A DNA stretch of 64,000 nt from Parasutterella secunda. GTDB taxonomy: Bacteria; Pseudomonadota; Gammaproteobacteria; Burkholderiales; Burkholderiaceae_F. Position 1 is the stretch's first letter; each line of letters opens with the position of its first letter. The stretch spans positions 1 through 64,000 of the forward strand of contig NZ_JACJKX010000012.1 in assembly GCF_016901835.1 (NCBI RefSeq), read 5' to 3'. Positions 37,452 to 47,713 of the stretch are shown here, in pieces. Both the position numbers and the translations under genes were made by a program. Under the pieces are notes generated by a model that had not been told where the DNA came from, searched no databases, and was given only the letters and a program-made list of their open reading frames with translations.

Positions 37452-38461
37452 AAAAGCTTCTCTTCACTATCCTCTCAGCCGCCTTTATACCGGTGGCAAC
37501 GGCCGCCTGTTACGGAAAAATCACGAATCCCGTGACCGACGTCTGCTGGGAGTGTGTCTTTCCGATTACCGTCGGTCAAAACACGAGTCTTATCAGCAGC
37601 TCTGGCTTTACCGATGTCACAACCGATGCCGACTCCCTTTGCAGCTGTATGGGAGAAGCTGACATCACGTTCGGCATGAATATCGGCTTTTGGGAACCCA
37701 TCCGAACGATTGAGATCGTTCGGGAACCTTTCTGTTTCCCGTCGTTGGGTGGAATCACGATGGGCGGGCGCTTTTCTGTACCCGCTCACGGCCGCACGCC
37801 CAATCCCAAAGAGCGGGGCCATCGCACAAGCTTTTATCAGGTGCACTGGTACCACACGCCCTGGCTTTACCTCTTAGAGGTGCTTTTTGATACGAAGTGT
37901 TTAGAGGCTTCGCCCTGGGATGTCGCCTACATGACAGAACTCGATCCCTTGTGGGATGACTCGATGAGCTCTTTTTTACTTAACCCCGATGTGACCCTTT
38001 TTTCAAACCCCATTGCGCTTGGCGCCTGCAGTCTCGATTGTGTGGCCGCAACCGTAGATTTACCCATTAACAGTCTTTATTGGTGTGCGGGCTGCGCGGG
38101 AAGCCTCTTTCCCTTAACCGGTTGGGTGAATGCTCATATTACCGATGAGCAGGCTTTTAGCCTCTTAACTCAGCGCTTTACGTTAAAGCTTCACCGAGAA
38201 GGGCTTCTCTGGCGTCAATGGGGCAAAGACGGTCAGTGCGGACCGCAGTTGGAATTCATGATGAGTAAAGATGTCTACCGCACCCAAATGGTTTGGCCCT
38301 CACGGCAAACTGAAGGCACTTGCTGCCGCCCCTTCGGAGCGTCGACCGCCATGGATGCTTTAGGCGGAACAACACCTCCGGTTCGTGGCGAAGACGGCGC
38401 GTACCTGATTTGGCGGCGCCGGGATTGCTGCCAAGGGATGAATTTGGGAGGCAATTCATGA
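37448..38461 (+). CDS. traU: Pilus assembly protein TraU
   Basis: A 337-residue cysteine-rich periplasmic protein (F TraU 330 aa) with a signal peptide. NPVTDVCWECVFP at the N-terminus of the mature protein is a TraU hallmark, as are the many cysteine pairs and GTCCRPFG near the end. Needed for DNA transfer more than for pilus extension in F. ATGA overlap with trbC. Confidence 0.92.
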   Translation: MKKLLFTILSAAFIPVATAACYGKITNPVTDVCWECVFPITVGQNTSLISSSGFTDVTTDADSLCSCMGEADITFGMNIGFWEPIRTIEIVREPFCFPSLGGITMGGRFSVPAHGRTPNPKERGHRTSFYQVHWYHTPWLYLLEVLFDTKCLEASPWDVAYMTELDPLWDDSMSSFLLNPDVTLFSNPIALGACSLDCVAATVDLPINSLYWCAGCAGSLFPLTGWVNAHITDEQAFSLLTQRFTLKLHREGLLWRQWGKDGQCGPQLEFMMSKDVYRTQMVWPSRQTEGTCCRPFGASTAMDALGGTTPPVRGEDGAYLIWRRRDCCQGMNLGGNS

Positions 38462-39078
38462 AAAAGCTTTTGATTCTTACAGCACTGTTGTCTGCTTCAA
38501 CGCCATACGCTTTGACGCCTTTGGAGGTTCAAAACGTCATTAACGAAGCCCAACAGACCGTTCAATCGTTGCCTGAGTCTGACGAAGAGACTATCGCAAT
38601 AGACATTGCGGTCTCGCTTTCCATGCCCCGCGCATCCCTTATTCGACTGGGGCAGGACGCCAAAGACGCAGGACTCGCTCTATCTTTCAGAGGTGTCGGT
38701 CGTCAGATAGAGCCCAAACCCCATGACAAACCCCGTACGATTTTAGAGACGTACGGTAAGGGCCTTGTTGCCCGACACTTGAGCGACTTTAAGTTTCTCA
38801 CTGACTTGGGCGTCTCCGTCAAAATTGATCCGGTGTTATTTAACCGGCAAGGTATTGACGATGTGCCTCAGATCCTACTTATGCCGGTCTGCAAGAGCGC
38901 CTGTGACAATAAAAAGGCTCTTTTTGTCGCCCGAGGCGACGTCACGCTTCGGTATGCACTTGACTATTTGGCAAAAGACATCGAAGTGGCTTTAAAAAAA
39001 GAGCCTCACAACGCTCAATCCATTAAAGCCTCAGAGGTAGTCAAAAACGCTCTCAATCGTTTGGGGGACAGACCGTGA
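38458..39078 (+). CDS. trbC: Pilus assembly protein TrbC
   Basis: A 206-residue periplasmic protein (F TrbC 212 aa) with a signal peptide ending PYALT. The core IAVSLSMPRASLIRL and GLALSFRGVG are typical of the TrbC thioredoxin-like fold shared with TraW. The ATG at 38458 forms the ATGA overlap with traU; longer readings lie inside traU. It overlaps the next gene by 4 bp. Confidence 0.88.
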   Translation: MKKLLILTALLSASTPYALTPLEVQNVINEAQQTVQSLPESDEETIAIDIAVSLSMPRASLIRLGQDAKDAGLALSFRGVGRQIEPKPHDKPRTILETYGKGLVARHLSDFKFLTDLGVSVKIDPVLFNRQGIDDVPQILLMPVCKSACDNKKALFVARGDVTLRYALDYLAKDIEVALKKEPHNAQSIKASEVVKNALNRLGDRP

Positions 39079-40241
39079 TGCGTTTGATTTCCCCGGTGAT
39101 TTTGTTCTTTGTCACTCAAAGTGCGTGGGCCGCCGATATTTCGGTGAATGACGCAGCCGCTGCTGCACAAACCGTTGAGCGACCGAGCTACAGCACCATT
39201 GTCACCAACGACAAACGCAATGATGTGGTTAACAAAGACTTTGTGGGCGACACGTCAGACCTCTCCAACCTTCGGCCCGAGTCCGGTATGGGCGATCTCT
39301 TTACACCGGGTGCCGATAAAGCCAACGGCTGTTTATCCAAAAACGATCCCGAGTGTCTCGCCGTACAGCTTGTTTATCAAGGAGGCGCCAATAAACCGGA
39401 ATTAAGTGGCGAAGAAAAAGACAAGATTCTGGGCGAGTATCAGGACACCATTGAAAATGCCGATTCGATTATTGGTGAGGCGGGCAGCATCGTAAGTACT
39501 GAAACGCATTGTGAGACAGTCACCACGGTCATCCCCGGGTTATCGGAAATTGAAGTCTGCGATGAATCAAGCGGCGGAGTTATCACCGGTTCCTGCTCCG
39601 AAGGCTGGACCATGGAAATGGGCACACGTGAGCTCTACCGCTGCCACACGGGCAACACCGTTGAAAATAAAACCTGTTCCATCAAGCGGGAAGTGCTCTC
39701 ACACACTGAAAACCGCTACTCATGCGTAAAAGCCCCTGCTGAAAGCCAAACCTCGGCCTGCACGGTCCCGGTCACGGTCAATGTCACCAAAACCTATCCT
39801 TATCAGTGCCGCATTGAACAGGAACCCGCCACCAAAGAGACGTGTATCAAGACTCTGAATATTGAAGTGGTGCCGCCCTGCACCACGGCTCAGAGCCAAA
39901 CCGTGAGTCTTAAACCCTTTAACGACGTGGGCTATGGCGGTACGGGCTCGTACCTCACGGCCACGATTTCGTATGCCTGCAGTAACGCCATGTCGATGAC
40001 GGTGAAGTTCGGTTCCCGCCCCATGGCGACCTTTACCTCAGCTCCGGCGACAGTCAAAAAGACCCTTCGAATTGAGTTTGTGATGAGTGTGCGCCAATAC
40101 ACAAAAGAAGAACGGGACTTCTATGAGGTGACGATTACCAATACCGATAAGGGTAAAGGTACCCGAACCGTCACGGTTACGCTTCCCCTCTTGCGTCCCA
40201 ATCACAAAGAAATCGAACGCTGGGAGACGGTATGCAAGTAA
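39075..40241 (+). CDS. TraN-like mating-pair protein, N-terminal half
   Basis: A 388-residue exported cysteine-rich protein in the traN position, with a signal peptide ending AWAAD. It has about fifteen cysteines and ends in a beta-rich domain without further membrane segments. In F, a single 602-residue TraN forms the outer-membrane adhesin for mating-pair stabilisation; here the region is covered by two genes, and this is the first. It overlaps the second by 10 bp. Confidence 0.65.
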   Translation: MMRLISPVILFFVTQSAWAADISVNDAAAAAQTVERPSYSTIVTNDKRNDVVNKDFVGDTSDLSNLRPESGMGDLFTPGADKANGCLSKNDPECLAVQLVYQGGANKPELSGEEKDKILGEYQDTIENADSIIGEAGSIVSTETHCETVTTVIPGLSEIEVCDESSGGVITGSCSEGWTMEMGTRELYRCHTGNTVENKTCSIKREVLSHTENRYSCVKAPAESQTSACTVPVTVNVTKTYPYQCRIEQEPATKETCIKTLNIEVVPPCTTAQSQTVSLKPFNDVGYGGTGSYLTATISYACSNAMSMTVKFGSRPMATFTSAPATVKKTLRIEFVMSVRQYTKEERDFYEVTITNTDKGKGTRTVTVTLPLLRPNHKEIERWETVCK

Positions 40242-42454
40242 TTGCTTTCGTGATTGGGGTACTGATGGTGTGTGTCTCATCGATCTCTTGGGCCGCCGGC
40301 AACTGCACGGTTACTAAAAACACCTGTCTGCAAGGGCCCGAGACCCGTACGATTCAAGGCGTCAAAGTCTATCGTGACTGTTGGCAGTGGGAAACCGTGA
40401 CCGAGTGCCAGGGCTCGGACACGATTAACTATTGCTCACCATTAGAAAAGAACGGGGCTTGCAAAGAAACCGCCTCGGAGTGCTTAAGTTCCTCCAAACC
40501 CGGTGTTTGTGAAGTGAGAAAAAAGAGTTTTTCCTGCTCTTCTCCCCTTTCGCCCGTACCCAATGGCGTGACGGCACTGCCCATGCAGTCCTCTGTTTCG
40601 GACAAATTTGAGACGGGTAAATATTGCTCTCAGGCTGCAAACTCTTCCTGCTCACAAACGCAGATGATCTGCACCGCCCCGGATCAAACCCGGGTGGTTG
40701 ATGGCATATCCGTAACACTGCCCTGCTGGAAGCGAGAACTGACTTACTCCTGCATTACCAAACCTGAAAACCCCTCATGCGGATACTTGATTGCTGCAGG
40801 CTGCAAGGCCTCAACCGGAAAAGACAAAGCCCAGACACTTACCTATGACTGTCAGGAAAATGCTTCGTTTACACCGCACGAGGACATTCACTTCGTGGAA
40901 AAGCTCAATATTCTGGACGGCGTCAAAGAAACCGAAAACACCTGCGGGAATCACTCCTGCACTGTCGGCAATACGACTTGCCTTGCTTATCACCCGATCT
41001 TCACGGATATCTGTTTATCGGAGCAAACTCAACTTGTCTGTGAATCAGGTGAGAAGAAGACCTGTGAATTCCTCACCGACAAAGGCTGTGTAGTCAAAAG
41101 CGAAGAGATCGACTCCACGCTCTTCTACTGCTCAGCAAAATACCCCGATGCGCCTACTCACATCGAATGGTCAGGCAGTGAAGAAATCATCACCGGGATG
41201 ACCGAGGACTCTAACTGTCCCTTCAGTTCCACTTTAACTCGCGCTCCCCAGCCCAGAGCCACCTGTGAGGTAACAGGTAAGGTCTGCACAGAAGGTGCCG
41301 AGACCCGCATTGTGAACGGAACTCCCGTTTATAAAGACTGTTGGCGCTACGAAGTACAGTACGGCTGCACCAATGATGAGTCGGTCAACACCTGTGAGGA
41401 TCTTTCCCAAAACAGTAAGTGCCAACTCATTGAAAAGAAGTGCTTAGCCGGAAGTGAGGCCTTCTGCTCTTTCTGGACGTATACCTATAGCTGTGAAGAA
41501 ACACCCGAAACCGTTATTGAAGAAGAGGTCTGCACCGAGTCCATCTGTCAGCACGGGCTTTGCACACCGACGGATGATGCTCCTAACACGGGGTTAGCCG
41601 ATGCCGTCACTAAACTCGAAGTCGTCCGTCAGGCCGCCGTTTACGGCGACTACAAAAACCTGAAGTTCTTCACAGGCGAAATGAACACCTGCCGCAACAA
41701 ATTGGGAGGCGTCTCCTGCTGCAAGGGTAAAGTCAAAGGCTCGCACTCCAACGCCTCAGGTCTTCCCGTTTCTTACGTTTTTGCGGCTGACATTGCCAAA
41801 GAAACGATTCACACGTTGGGCTCACCCTATGTGAATGACATTTTGATGAGTAACGAGACGGTGGCCTCTGTCATGACCGAACTCTATGGCGAGGCTGCAG
41901 GCCAAGCCTATTCCCCTAATCTCTCCTACTACGGTCTGTCTGTGAGCTATGTGGGCGGAAGCCTTCAGTTCTCCTTTGATCCCTGGACGTTCTTCGCGAT
42001 GGTTGCACTAGAAGTCGCAAACGAATATCTCTCCTGCACTCAGGAAGAACAGGCTTTGCAATTAAAGCGTGGGGCAGATACCTGCCGGTACGTCGGAAGC
42101 GTCTGCACCGAGTACTTCATGGGGCAGTGCCTCATTAAAACCGAATCGCACTGCTGCTACAACTCCAAGCTTGCCCTTTTGGTGCAGGAAGCTGCCCACG
42201 AACAATTGGGGCGCCCTTGGGATGTAACAGACAGTCAGGTCTGTCAGGGTCTTACTGCGTGGGAAATGAGTCAGGTGGATTTAGGACAAATTGATCCCGA
42301 GGCGCTCGGAGCTTTGATTGATACCTCCAAGGTAAATATTCCTGATGAGAAAAAAGCTGAAACTCGTGCCAAGGCACGACAGGAACAACTTAAAAAAGAT
42401 CCCTATGCCGATATGCCCGGTAAAGAAGGCACTTGTTACGGCACAGATTGCTAA
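40232..42454 (+). CDS. traN: TraN-like mating-pair protein, repeat-containing half
   Basis: A 740-residue exported protein with its own signal peptide (ending ISWAAG). Residues about 25-421 hold four related cysteine-rich units of 60-80 residues; the first and last share C.VT...C..G.ETR...G..VY.DCW. The C-terminal third (about 470-700) carries the TraN-type blocks GGVSCCKGKVKG, YCSCTQEE-like NEYLSCTQEEQALQ and CRYVGSVCTEYF. It is therefore the functional TraN core with an expanded, probably surface-exposed, repeat region. Confidence 0.75.
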   Translation: MQVIAFVIGVLMVCVSSISWAAGNCTVTKNTCLQGPETRTIQGVKVYRDCWQWETVTECQGSDTINYCSPLEKNGACKETASECLSSSKPGVCEVRKKSFSCSSPLSPVPNGVTALPMQSSVSDKFETGKYCSQAANSSCSQTQMICTAPDQTRVVDGISVTLPCWKRELTYSCITKPENPSCGYLIAAGCKASTGKDKAQTLTYDCQENASFTPHEDIHFVEKLNILDGVKETENTCGNHSCTVGNTTCLAYHPIFTDICLSEQTQLVCESGEKKTCEFLTDKGCVVKSEEIDSTLFYCSAKYPDAPTHIEWSGSEEIITGMTEDSNCPFSSTLTRAPQPRATCEVTGKVCTEGAETRIVNGTPVYKDCWRYEVQYGCTNDESVNTCEDLSQNSKCQLIEKKCLAGSEAFCSFWTYTYSCEETPETVIEEEVCTESICQHGLCTPTDDAPNTGLADAVTKLEVVRQAAVYGDYKNLKFFTGEMNTCRNKLGGVSCCKGKVKGSHSNASGLPVSYVFAADIAKETIHTLGSPYVNDILMSNETVASVMTELYGEAAGQAYSPNLSYYGLSVSYVGGSLQFSFDPWTFFAMVALEVANEYLSCTQEEQALQLKRGADTCRYVGSVCTEYFMGQCLIKTESHCCYNSKLALLVQEAAHEQLGRPWDVTDSQVCQGLTAWEMSQVDLGQIDPEALGALIDTSKVNIPDEKKAETRAKARQEQLKKDPYADMPGKEGTCYGTDC

Positions 42455-42468
42455 TAACGAAAACAAAA

Positions 42469-43260
42469 ATGAAAAAGACTTTAGTTTCTCTCTTACTACT
42501 GACTCCCCTATTGGCCAATGGTGCCAATGAGGACTTCTGGACGCAAGACGTCTGGTCAAGCCCCGACCGAGGTTTTCTCTTTTATCAGGAGAAAACTCAG
42601 GACAATCCAAAGGAACTTGAGGAATTTAAAACGGTTGAAGAACTTCGAGCCGAAGCTCAAAGGCGTCTGAATATCGCCGTGATGGATCCCACTGAAGAAA
42701 ATCTCAAGGGGTATCTGGCCATCAATACCTTGATGCTCGAGAAATCCACCGTTTTCGCTCAACGCTGGAAAGAAACCCTTTGGGCCAACCCGGGGTTTGA
42801 TCATACGGTCATTCATCCCAATGCCAACTTTGCGCAGGTGGCTCTAAAAGATGAAAAGAAACTCGCAAAAGAGGCGTCTTTGAAATCCTTGGCTTCACAG
42901 GCAGGATTGGTGGTTCTTGTTCAGGCGGAGTGCTCTTTTTGCAGCATGATGGCTCCGGTCATGACCAATCTTTCAGCTCAAACCGGTATTTCTGTTTTAC
43001 CCGTCTCTATTAAAGGGGATGTGAGCAACGACTGGCCCAATGCCAAACCCGATAACGGGATTGTGAAGAGATTAATGACGCTAAGCAGCTCAGTGCCAAC
43101 AGTGACGCCTGCCGTCTTCCTTGTAGATCGTACGGGGCAAAACGCTCAACTCATTGCCTCGGGTGCCTTGTCGCTTGAAGACCTCAAAGACCGTCTGGTT
43201 CAGGCCTCAGGGCTTTCTCAACCCATGAATTCAACTATTAAAACTCTCCCTCGCTTGTAA
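42469..43260 (+). CDS. traF: Pilus assembly protein TraF
   Basis: A 263-residue periplasmic protein (F TraF 247 aa) with a signal peptide. FWTQDVWSSPDRGFLFYQE is the conserved start of TraF, and the C-terminal thioredoxin fold keeps a CSFC pair (QAECSFCSMMAPV). The ATG at 42469 restores the signal peptide; a longer reading starts inside traN. Confidence 0.88.
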   Translation: MKKTLVSLLLLTPLLANGANEDFWTQDVWSSPDRGFLFYQEKTQDNPKELEEFKTVEELRAEAQRRLNIAVMDPTEENLKGYLAINTLMLEKSTVFAQRWKETLWANPGFDHTVIHPNANFAQVALKDEKKLAKEASLKSLASQAGLVVLVQAECSFCSMMAPVMTNLSAQTGISVLPVSIKGDVSNDWPNAKPDNGIVKRLMTLSSSVPTVTPAVFLVDRTGQNAQLIASGALSLEDLKDRLVQASGLSQPMNSTIKTLPRL

Positions 43261-43273
43261 GGATGAATAAGCC

Positions 43274-44701
43274 ATGCGACCTCTCTCATTTCGTCTGACG
43301 ATCGCCGCTGCTCTGCTTTCTTTATCGTTAACTGTTAAAGCCGGGTTCCTGGAAGATTTCTACGATTCATCTTCCGGTGTGGCCCAAGGTAACGTCACGG
43401 CTGCAGGTATTTACGAGTCCGCTCATCTAAATATCGCCGCCGGGGGCGGCTTTGTTTACCGTGCACCGCGAACTGACTTCACCCCTTTTCAATTTACGCC
43501 GCCCAAATTGTCCGCAGGCTGCGGTGGCATTGATCTTTTCATGGGCGCCTTCAGCATTCCCTCAAAAGAGGAGTTCTTAAACTACTTAAGAGCCATCGGC
43601 TCGTCTTTGCCGGGCCTGGCTTTCCAACTGGCGCTTCAGACTCTGTCACCCGATCTTTCAGAACAGGTCACAAGTTTCCGTGACCTCATTCGTGAATACA
43701 GCTCCAAATTTCAAGATTCCTGCACTGCTGCACAAACGCTTTTGGACATGACGGGTGCCCAAGGCTACATGCAAAAGCTTCGGTACTCAGCATCCAACCA
43801 CCTGAGAGATTCCGGAACTGCCTCAGATGCTTACGAAGCCGATGCCATGACCCGAACCGATGGAGCGACCATCTTTAAAAACACGCCGACTCGCACGGAC
43901 TCGGGCGGCAATACGATTGAGGCGGGTGAAATTAATCTCACCTGGGCGCTTTTAGGGGGCGGTACCTTAACCTCCAAGTACCCCAAAGAACTCAAAGAAC
44001 TCATGATGACGCTGGTGGGCACGACGATCTACACCCAGGCGGGAGACGATTCCTCTGCTGTTGCTCGATCTCGGTACATTATGGGGGAAGACATTGCAAG
44101 TCTCCTTTTCGGTTCTGCTGAAAGCGTGAGTCTCAGTAATGCCACACGCCTCATGTGCCCCACTAAGGACACCAAATGCCTCTATCCCGAGCGCGTGGCC
44201 CTTGATGACATCAACCTCACGCACCGCCTTTGGGAAGCTGCAACGAACTACAGGCAGTCACTTTTAAGCCGCGATCCTTCCCGGGTTACCGAAGAAGATG
44301 TTCTGCTTTTGGGTTCGACTTCTTCCATTCCCTTGATCCGGTTAATTAACACCTTATCGATTCACCGCTATGCGGGATTTTCAGAGGACATTCTTCGAGT
44401 CTATGTAGAAGCTGCCTCCTATGAAGCCATTGTGCGGGCGCTTGATCAACTCACAATCGACATTGAAAAAGTGATTACCGGAGCAAGTGGGGCTCAAGCC
44501 AATGCGATCAACGCTGAACACGTCAAAAGGATTTCCGCTCGCATTGCTTCCGTACGCCTGGATTTAGCTTCAAGAAGTGACCGTATCTATCAGCAAATGT
44601 CCCGAGCTCGAAGCTTCATGGAACAGATTGAACACATTGAACGCAGTCTGATGGGCAACGCTGCTCAGAACCTTGCCTCCCGCTGGGGTGCTCGTGAATA
44701 A
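43274..44701 (+). CDS. traH: Conjugative relaxosome/pilus protein TraH
   Basis: A 475-residue exported protein (F TraH 458 aa) with a signal peptide, FTPPKLSAGCGGIDLFMGAFS near residue 75 and a C-terminal helical part. The cysteine-glycine motif with GGID is diagnostic for TraH. It acts with TraF, TraU, TraW and TrbC on pilus extension and retraction. Confidence 0.92.
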   Translation: MRPLSFRLTIAAALLSLSLTVKAGFLEDFYDSSSGVAQGNVTAAGIYESAHLNIAAGGGFVYRAPRTDFTPFQFTPPKLSAGCGGIDLFMGAFSIPSKEEFLNYLRAIGSSLPGLAFQLALQTLSPDLSEQVTSFRDLIREYSSKFQDSCTAAQTLLDMTGAQGYMQKLRYSASNHLRDSGTASDAYEADAMTRTDGATIFKNTPTRTDSGGNTIEAGEINLTWALLGGGTLTSKYPKELKELMMTLVGTTIYTQAGDDSSAVARSRYIMGEDIASLLFGSAESVSLSNATRLMCPTKDTKCLYPERVALDDINLTHRLWEAATNYRQSLLSRDPSRVTEEDVLLLGSTSSIPLIRLINTLSIHRYAGFSEDILRVYVEAASYEAIVRALDQLTIDIEKVITGASGAQANAINAEHVKRISARIASVRLDLASRSDRIYQQMSRARSFMEQIEHIERSLMGNAAQNLASRWGARE

Positions 44702-44710
44702 GGATGAACC

Positions 44711-47700
44711 ATGACTTTTGAATTTTTTGCATATTGGAACGGCGCCCAGATCAGAGACCTCTTTGAAGCCGTGGTCGCTATTACGGGTTCTGCGGACTAC
44801 ACGGGACTCTTAAAAACACTCGTGCTTTTCGGCTTTCTTTGTGTCATCACGGTCTGCGCCCTTCGCTATCGGGGACTCGATGCCGGCAGTTTCATCTTTG
44901 CTGTGCTTCTTTTTTACGGTGTGACACTTTTACCCAAAACCGATGTCGCGATTAACGATGAGCGATCGGGTTCCGTTTATGTGGTCTCTAATGTCCCTTT
45001 GGGTCTGGCTTTTATGGCAAGTACCACCTCTCATGTGGGGCATTGGCTCACCACCATCTTTGAAGACACGTTTGTGGGGGTTGAGGCTGAACGCTTCTCA
45101 CGCTTCGGGATGGTTTTCCCCGAGCGGGCCGTCAACGCCGTCCTGGCTGCAGGCCCCGTCACCGTTCAAGGCCGAACGCTTATTTCTGACTTTAACCGCA
45201 ATTGCGTCATGCCGGAATTAATCGACAACCCGGCCAAAATCGAAGCGTTAAGCACGAGTGGTAATTTGTGGCAAACCATCTCCCAGGCCGGTTGGGTCAA
45301 TCCCGCCCGCATGACTCAGGACACAGCAGGCAATTGGATCGGGTGCGATGAGGCTATTGCTTTTGTTGATAACCATATGACCACAACAGAATTACCGGCC
45401 ATTCAGAAGTTTCTTGCGATGAAACTTTTGCCCGATCAGATGGATGCAAGCACATTGATATTGAGAGTGCTGCCGCAGGCAGAAACTTTGCTTCTTGGGA
45501 TTTCCCAGAGCTTATCGTCATCCATTAAGCATTCGGTCTTTATGAATACGCTGCAGACGGACATTGATAATGTGGCCGCCTTAGCCGGTCACCCGCTTGC
45601 TACCGCTACGGCGTTAGCCAAAGCTCAAGGTAATCTATCGTCAGAAATCAACTATCGAACCATGGCTGAAATTGCGAAGGACGCTTTGCCCAAGGTCAGA
45701 AATTCTCTTGAATTCATCATTCTTGCCTCTTTCCCGTTGGTTTTCATCATGGTCTTAGCTGTGGGCCACATGGCAGGGACTATTCTGAGGAGCTACTTCA
45801 CACTTTTGATTTGGATCCAACTCTGGGCCCCGATTTCGGCTGTGATGAATTACCTCATTATTCACACGGACAGCCACCCGATGAATCAAATTATTGCGGA
45901 ATACGGGGCCAACACTATTTATGCCGCTAATCTCATTCGGGAAGCTGGGGCGAGCTCTCAGGCTATTGCCGGCTTTCTCACAATTCTCGCCCCGGTTATT
46001 GCGTTTGCCATTGCCAAGGGCAGTGACTTTGCCACCGCCCAATTAGCTGCAAGCGTCATGGCTCCGGCACAAAGTGCCGCCCAGTCCCAAGGGGCAAGTC
46101 TCACGTCAGGTAACATTTCTTTGGGTAACACAAGTTGGGGCAATGTATCCACCAATAATGTCGGTGGCAACAAAAATGACCGATCGATGGGCTATACGGA
46201 CTCCAGCATGAGCCAAACCACTTCTGCCTACGGCTCGGTTACTCGCTCGGGGTCGGGTACCGTTACCGGTATGTCAATGACGCCTGTTTCGATGGGGATA
46301 TCTTCGGCTACCTCACTTGGAGAGGCAAGCAGTCAGACAAACTCCAGCGCTATGACAAACAGTTTTGCGTACTCTGATTCTATTCAAGCGCTTCGTTCGT
46401 ACACCACACAGACTGCAGATAAATCGGTCGCAGGATTTACGCGACTTTTGAATACCACATTGATTCGTCAATCCGGATTGCAAACAAGCGATACTCGTTC
46501 GAATCAGTTGACTGATACATTGTCTTCCTCTTCCAATCATGTTTTAAGTAGTCAATTAACCAATGGACAAAGTGCAGCCCTTCAGACTTCTTTAGGACTC
46601 AGTAGTGGCAATAACAAATCCGGCAACAGCTTTATTAATCCTAAAAATGAAATGGCGTCTGACTCTTTGGCAAATGTAAAGTCTCTTTCTTCAATGCAAT
46701 TGAATTCAATAAACGATGCACTGATAGCTGGAACAATTTCAACAGAACGAGAGGGTGGGAATTTATCTGCCGGTCTGTCCGGTCAAATTCAAACAACTCA
46801 ACATCTCCTGGACTCTGCTACTCAACAAGAAAGTGCCTTAAACAGCAAACAACGTCAATTGGCTTATCAATCATTACTATCTGCCACTCGACAAATTGCT
46901 ACCCATACAGCAGATACCGGTATTCGTAATGCCGCTAAAAACTTTGAAGCACAATTGACACGTGCCTATCAATACGGCAATCAGACCCATTTTGATCAAA
47001 ATGCTTCTCGCTCGGCGTCTAAACAATTGGACTATGTCTCTAATCAGAGCATGAGGACTTTAATGGAGAACTCCCAGTTTGCCATGCAAAAGGCCATTGA
47101 GGTATTCGGTTCGGCTGAAAACGCTCAAAACGTACTCTTTCATAGCCCTGCAGCAAGAAGCGCTTTTGCCAATACCCTGCACAAGGAAATCAACAATTCC
47201 GGTTGGAATGACGAAAATCCTATACCGCTGACTACCGTCGATATCGATACCATGGCCCGTCCCCACAGACAATCCTTTGATATTGAATCATCCCGAAAAT
47301 TCGATCATTCTCTTTCTGCCGATACTCTGGATATTCAGAGTTCTTTCAACCAAGTTCTTGAAGGAAAATCTGTGAGCGAAGCTCCAAACACCGAACCGCT
47401 CAATCAAACGGTTTCTAAGGAGAAAGGTTTTATTGATAACGAAAAAGAACAGCTCAATGCTGAGTTACTGGCTGACAGAGGAACAACTTTTTCTGCAAAA
47501 AACTTCTACGAAGAAAAACAGATTGGTCTTCCCACCGTTTTAGATAACGCATTTTTGGGCGGTACAACGTACAACAGCGGAATTGAATACAAAAATAAGT
47601 TCGAAGACAAAAAAGATGAATCAACTGAGTTTAAGAAGGCAATGATAGAACTCGGTCAAAGTCATCGAACCGAGTTCTCTGACTTTGAACGAACAACGCA

Positions 47701-47713
47701 AAAACATCAATAG
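44711..47713 (+). CDS. traG: Mating-pair stabilisation protein TraG
   Basis: A 1000-residue protein (F TraG 938 aa). The N-terminal half has several membrane segments (for example FVAITG..LVLFGFLCVITVCAL and FIILASFPLVFIMVLAVGHM) and the conserved LLIWIQLWAPISAVMNYL. From about residue 460 the protein becomes Ser/Thr/Asn/Gln-rich and soluble, as in other TraG C-termini that act in pair stabilisation and entry exclusion. It is the last core gene of the operon. Confidence 0.92.
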   Translation: MTFEFFAYWNGAQIRDLFEAVVAITGSADYTGLLKTLVLFGFLCVITVCALRYRGLDAGSFIFAVLLFYGVTLLPKTDVAINDERSGSVYVVSNVPLGLAFMASTTSHVGHWLTTIFEDTFVGVEAERFSRFGMVFPERAVNAVLAAGPVTVQGRTLISDFNRNCVMPELIDNPAKIEALSTSGNLWQTISQAGWVNPARMTQDTAGNWIGCDEAIAFVDNHMTTTELPAIQKFLAMKLLPDQMDASTLILRVLPQAETLLLGISQSLSSSIKHSVFMNTLQTDIDNVAALAGHPLATATALAKAQGNLSSEINYRTMAEIAKDALPKVRNSLEFIILASFPLVFIMVLAVGHMAGTILRSYFTLLIWIQLWAPISAVMNYLIIHTDSHPMNQIIAEYGANTIYAANLIREAGASSQAIAGFLTILAPVIAFAIAKGSDFATAQLAASVMAPAQSAAQSQGASLTSGNISLGNTSWGNVSTNNVGGNKNDRSMGYTDSSMSQTTSAYGSVTRSGSGTVTGMSMTPVSMGISSATSLGEASSQTNSSAMTNSFAYSDSIQALRSYTTQTADKSVAGFTRLLNTTLIRQSGLQTSDTRSNQLTDTLSSSSNHVLSSQLTNGQSAALQTSLGLSSGNNKSGNSFINPKNEMASDSLANVKSLSSMQLNSINDALIAGTISTEREGGNLSAGLSGQIQTTQHLLDSATQQESALNSKQRQLAYQSLLSATRQIATHTADTGIRNAAKNFEAQLTRAYQYGNQTHFDQNASRSASKQLDYVSNQSMRTLMENSQFAMQKAIEVFGSAENAQNVLFHSPAARSAFANTLHKEINNSGWNDENPIPLTTVDIDTMARPHRQSFDIESSRKFDHSLSADTLDIQSSFNQVLEGKSVSEAPNTEPLNQTVSKEKGFIDNEKEQLNAELLADRGTTFSAKNFYEEKQIGLPTVLDNAFLGGTTYNSGIEYKNKFEDKKDESTEFKKAMIELGQSHRTEFSDFERTTQKHQ

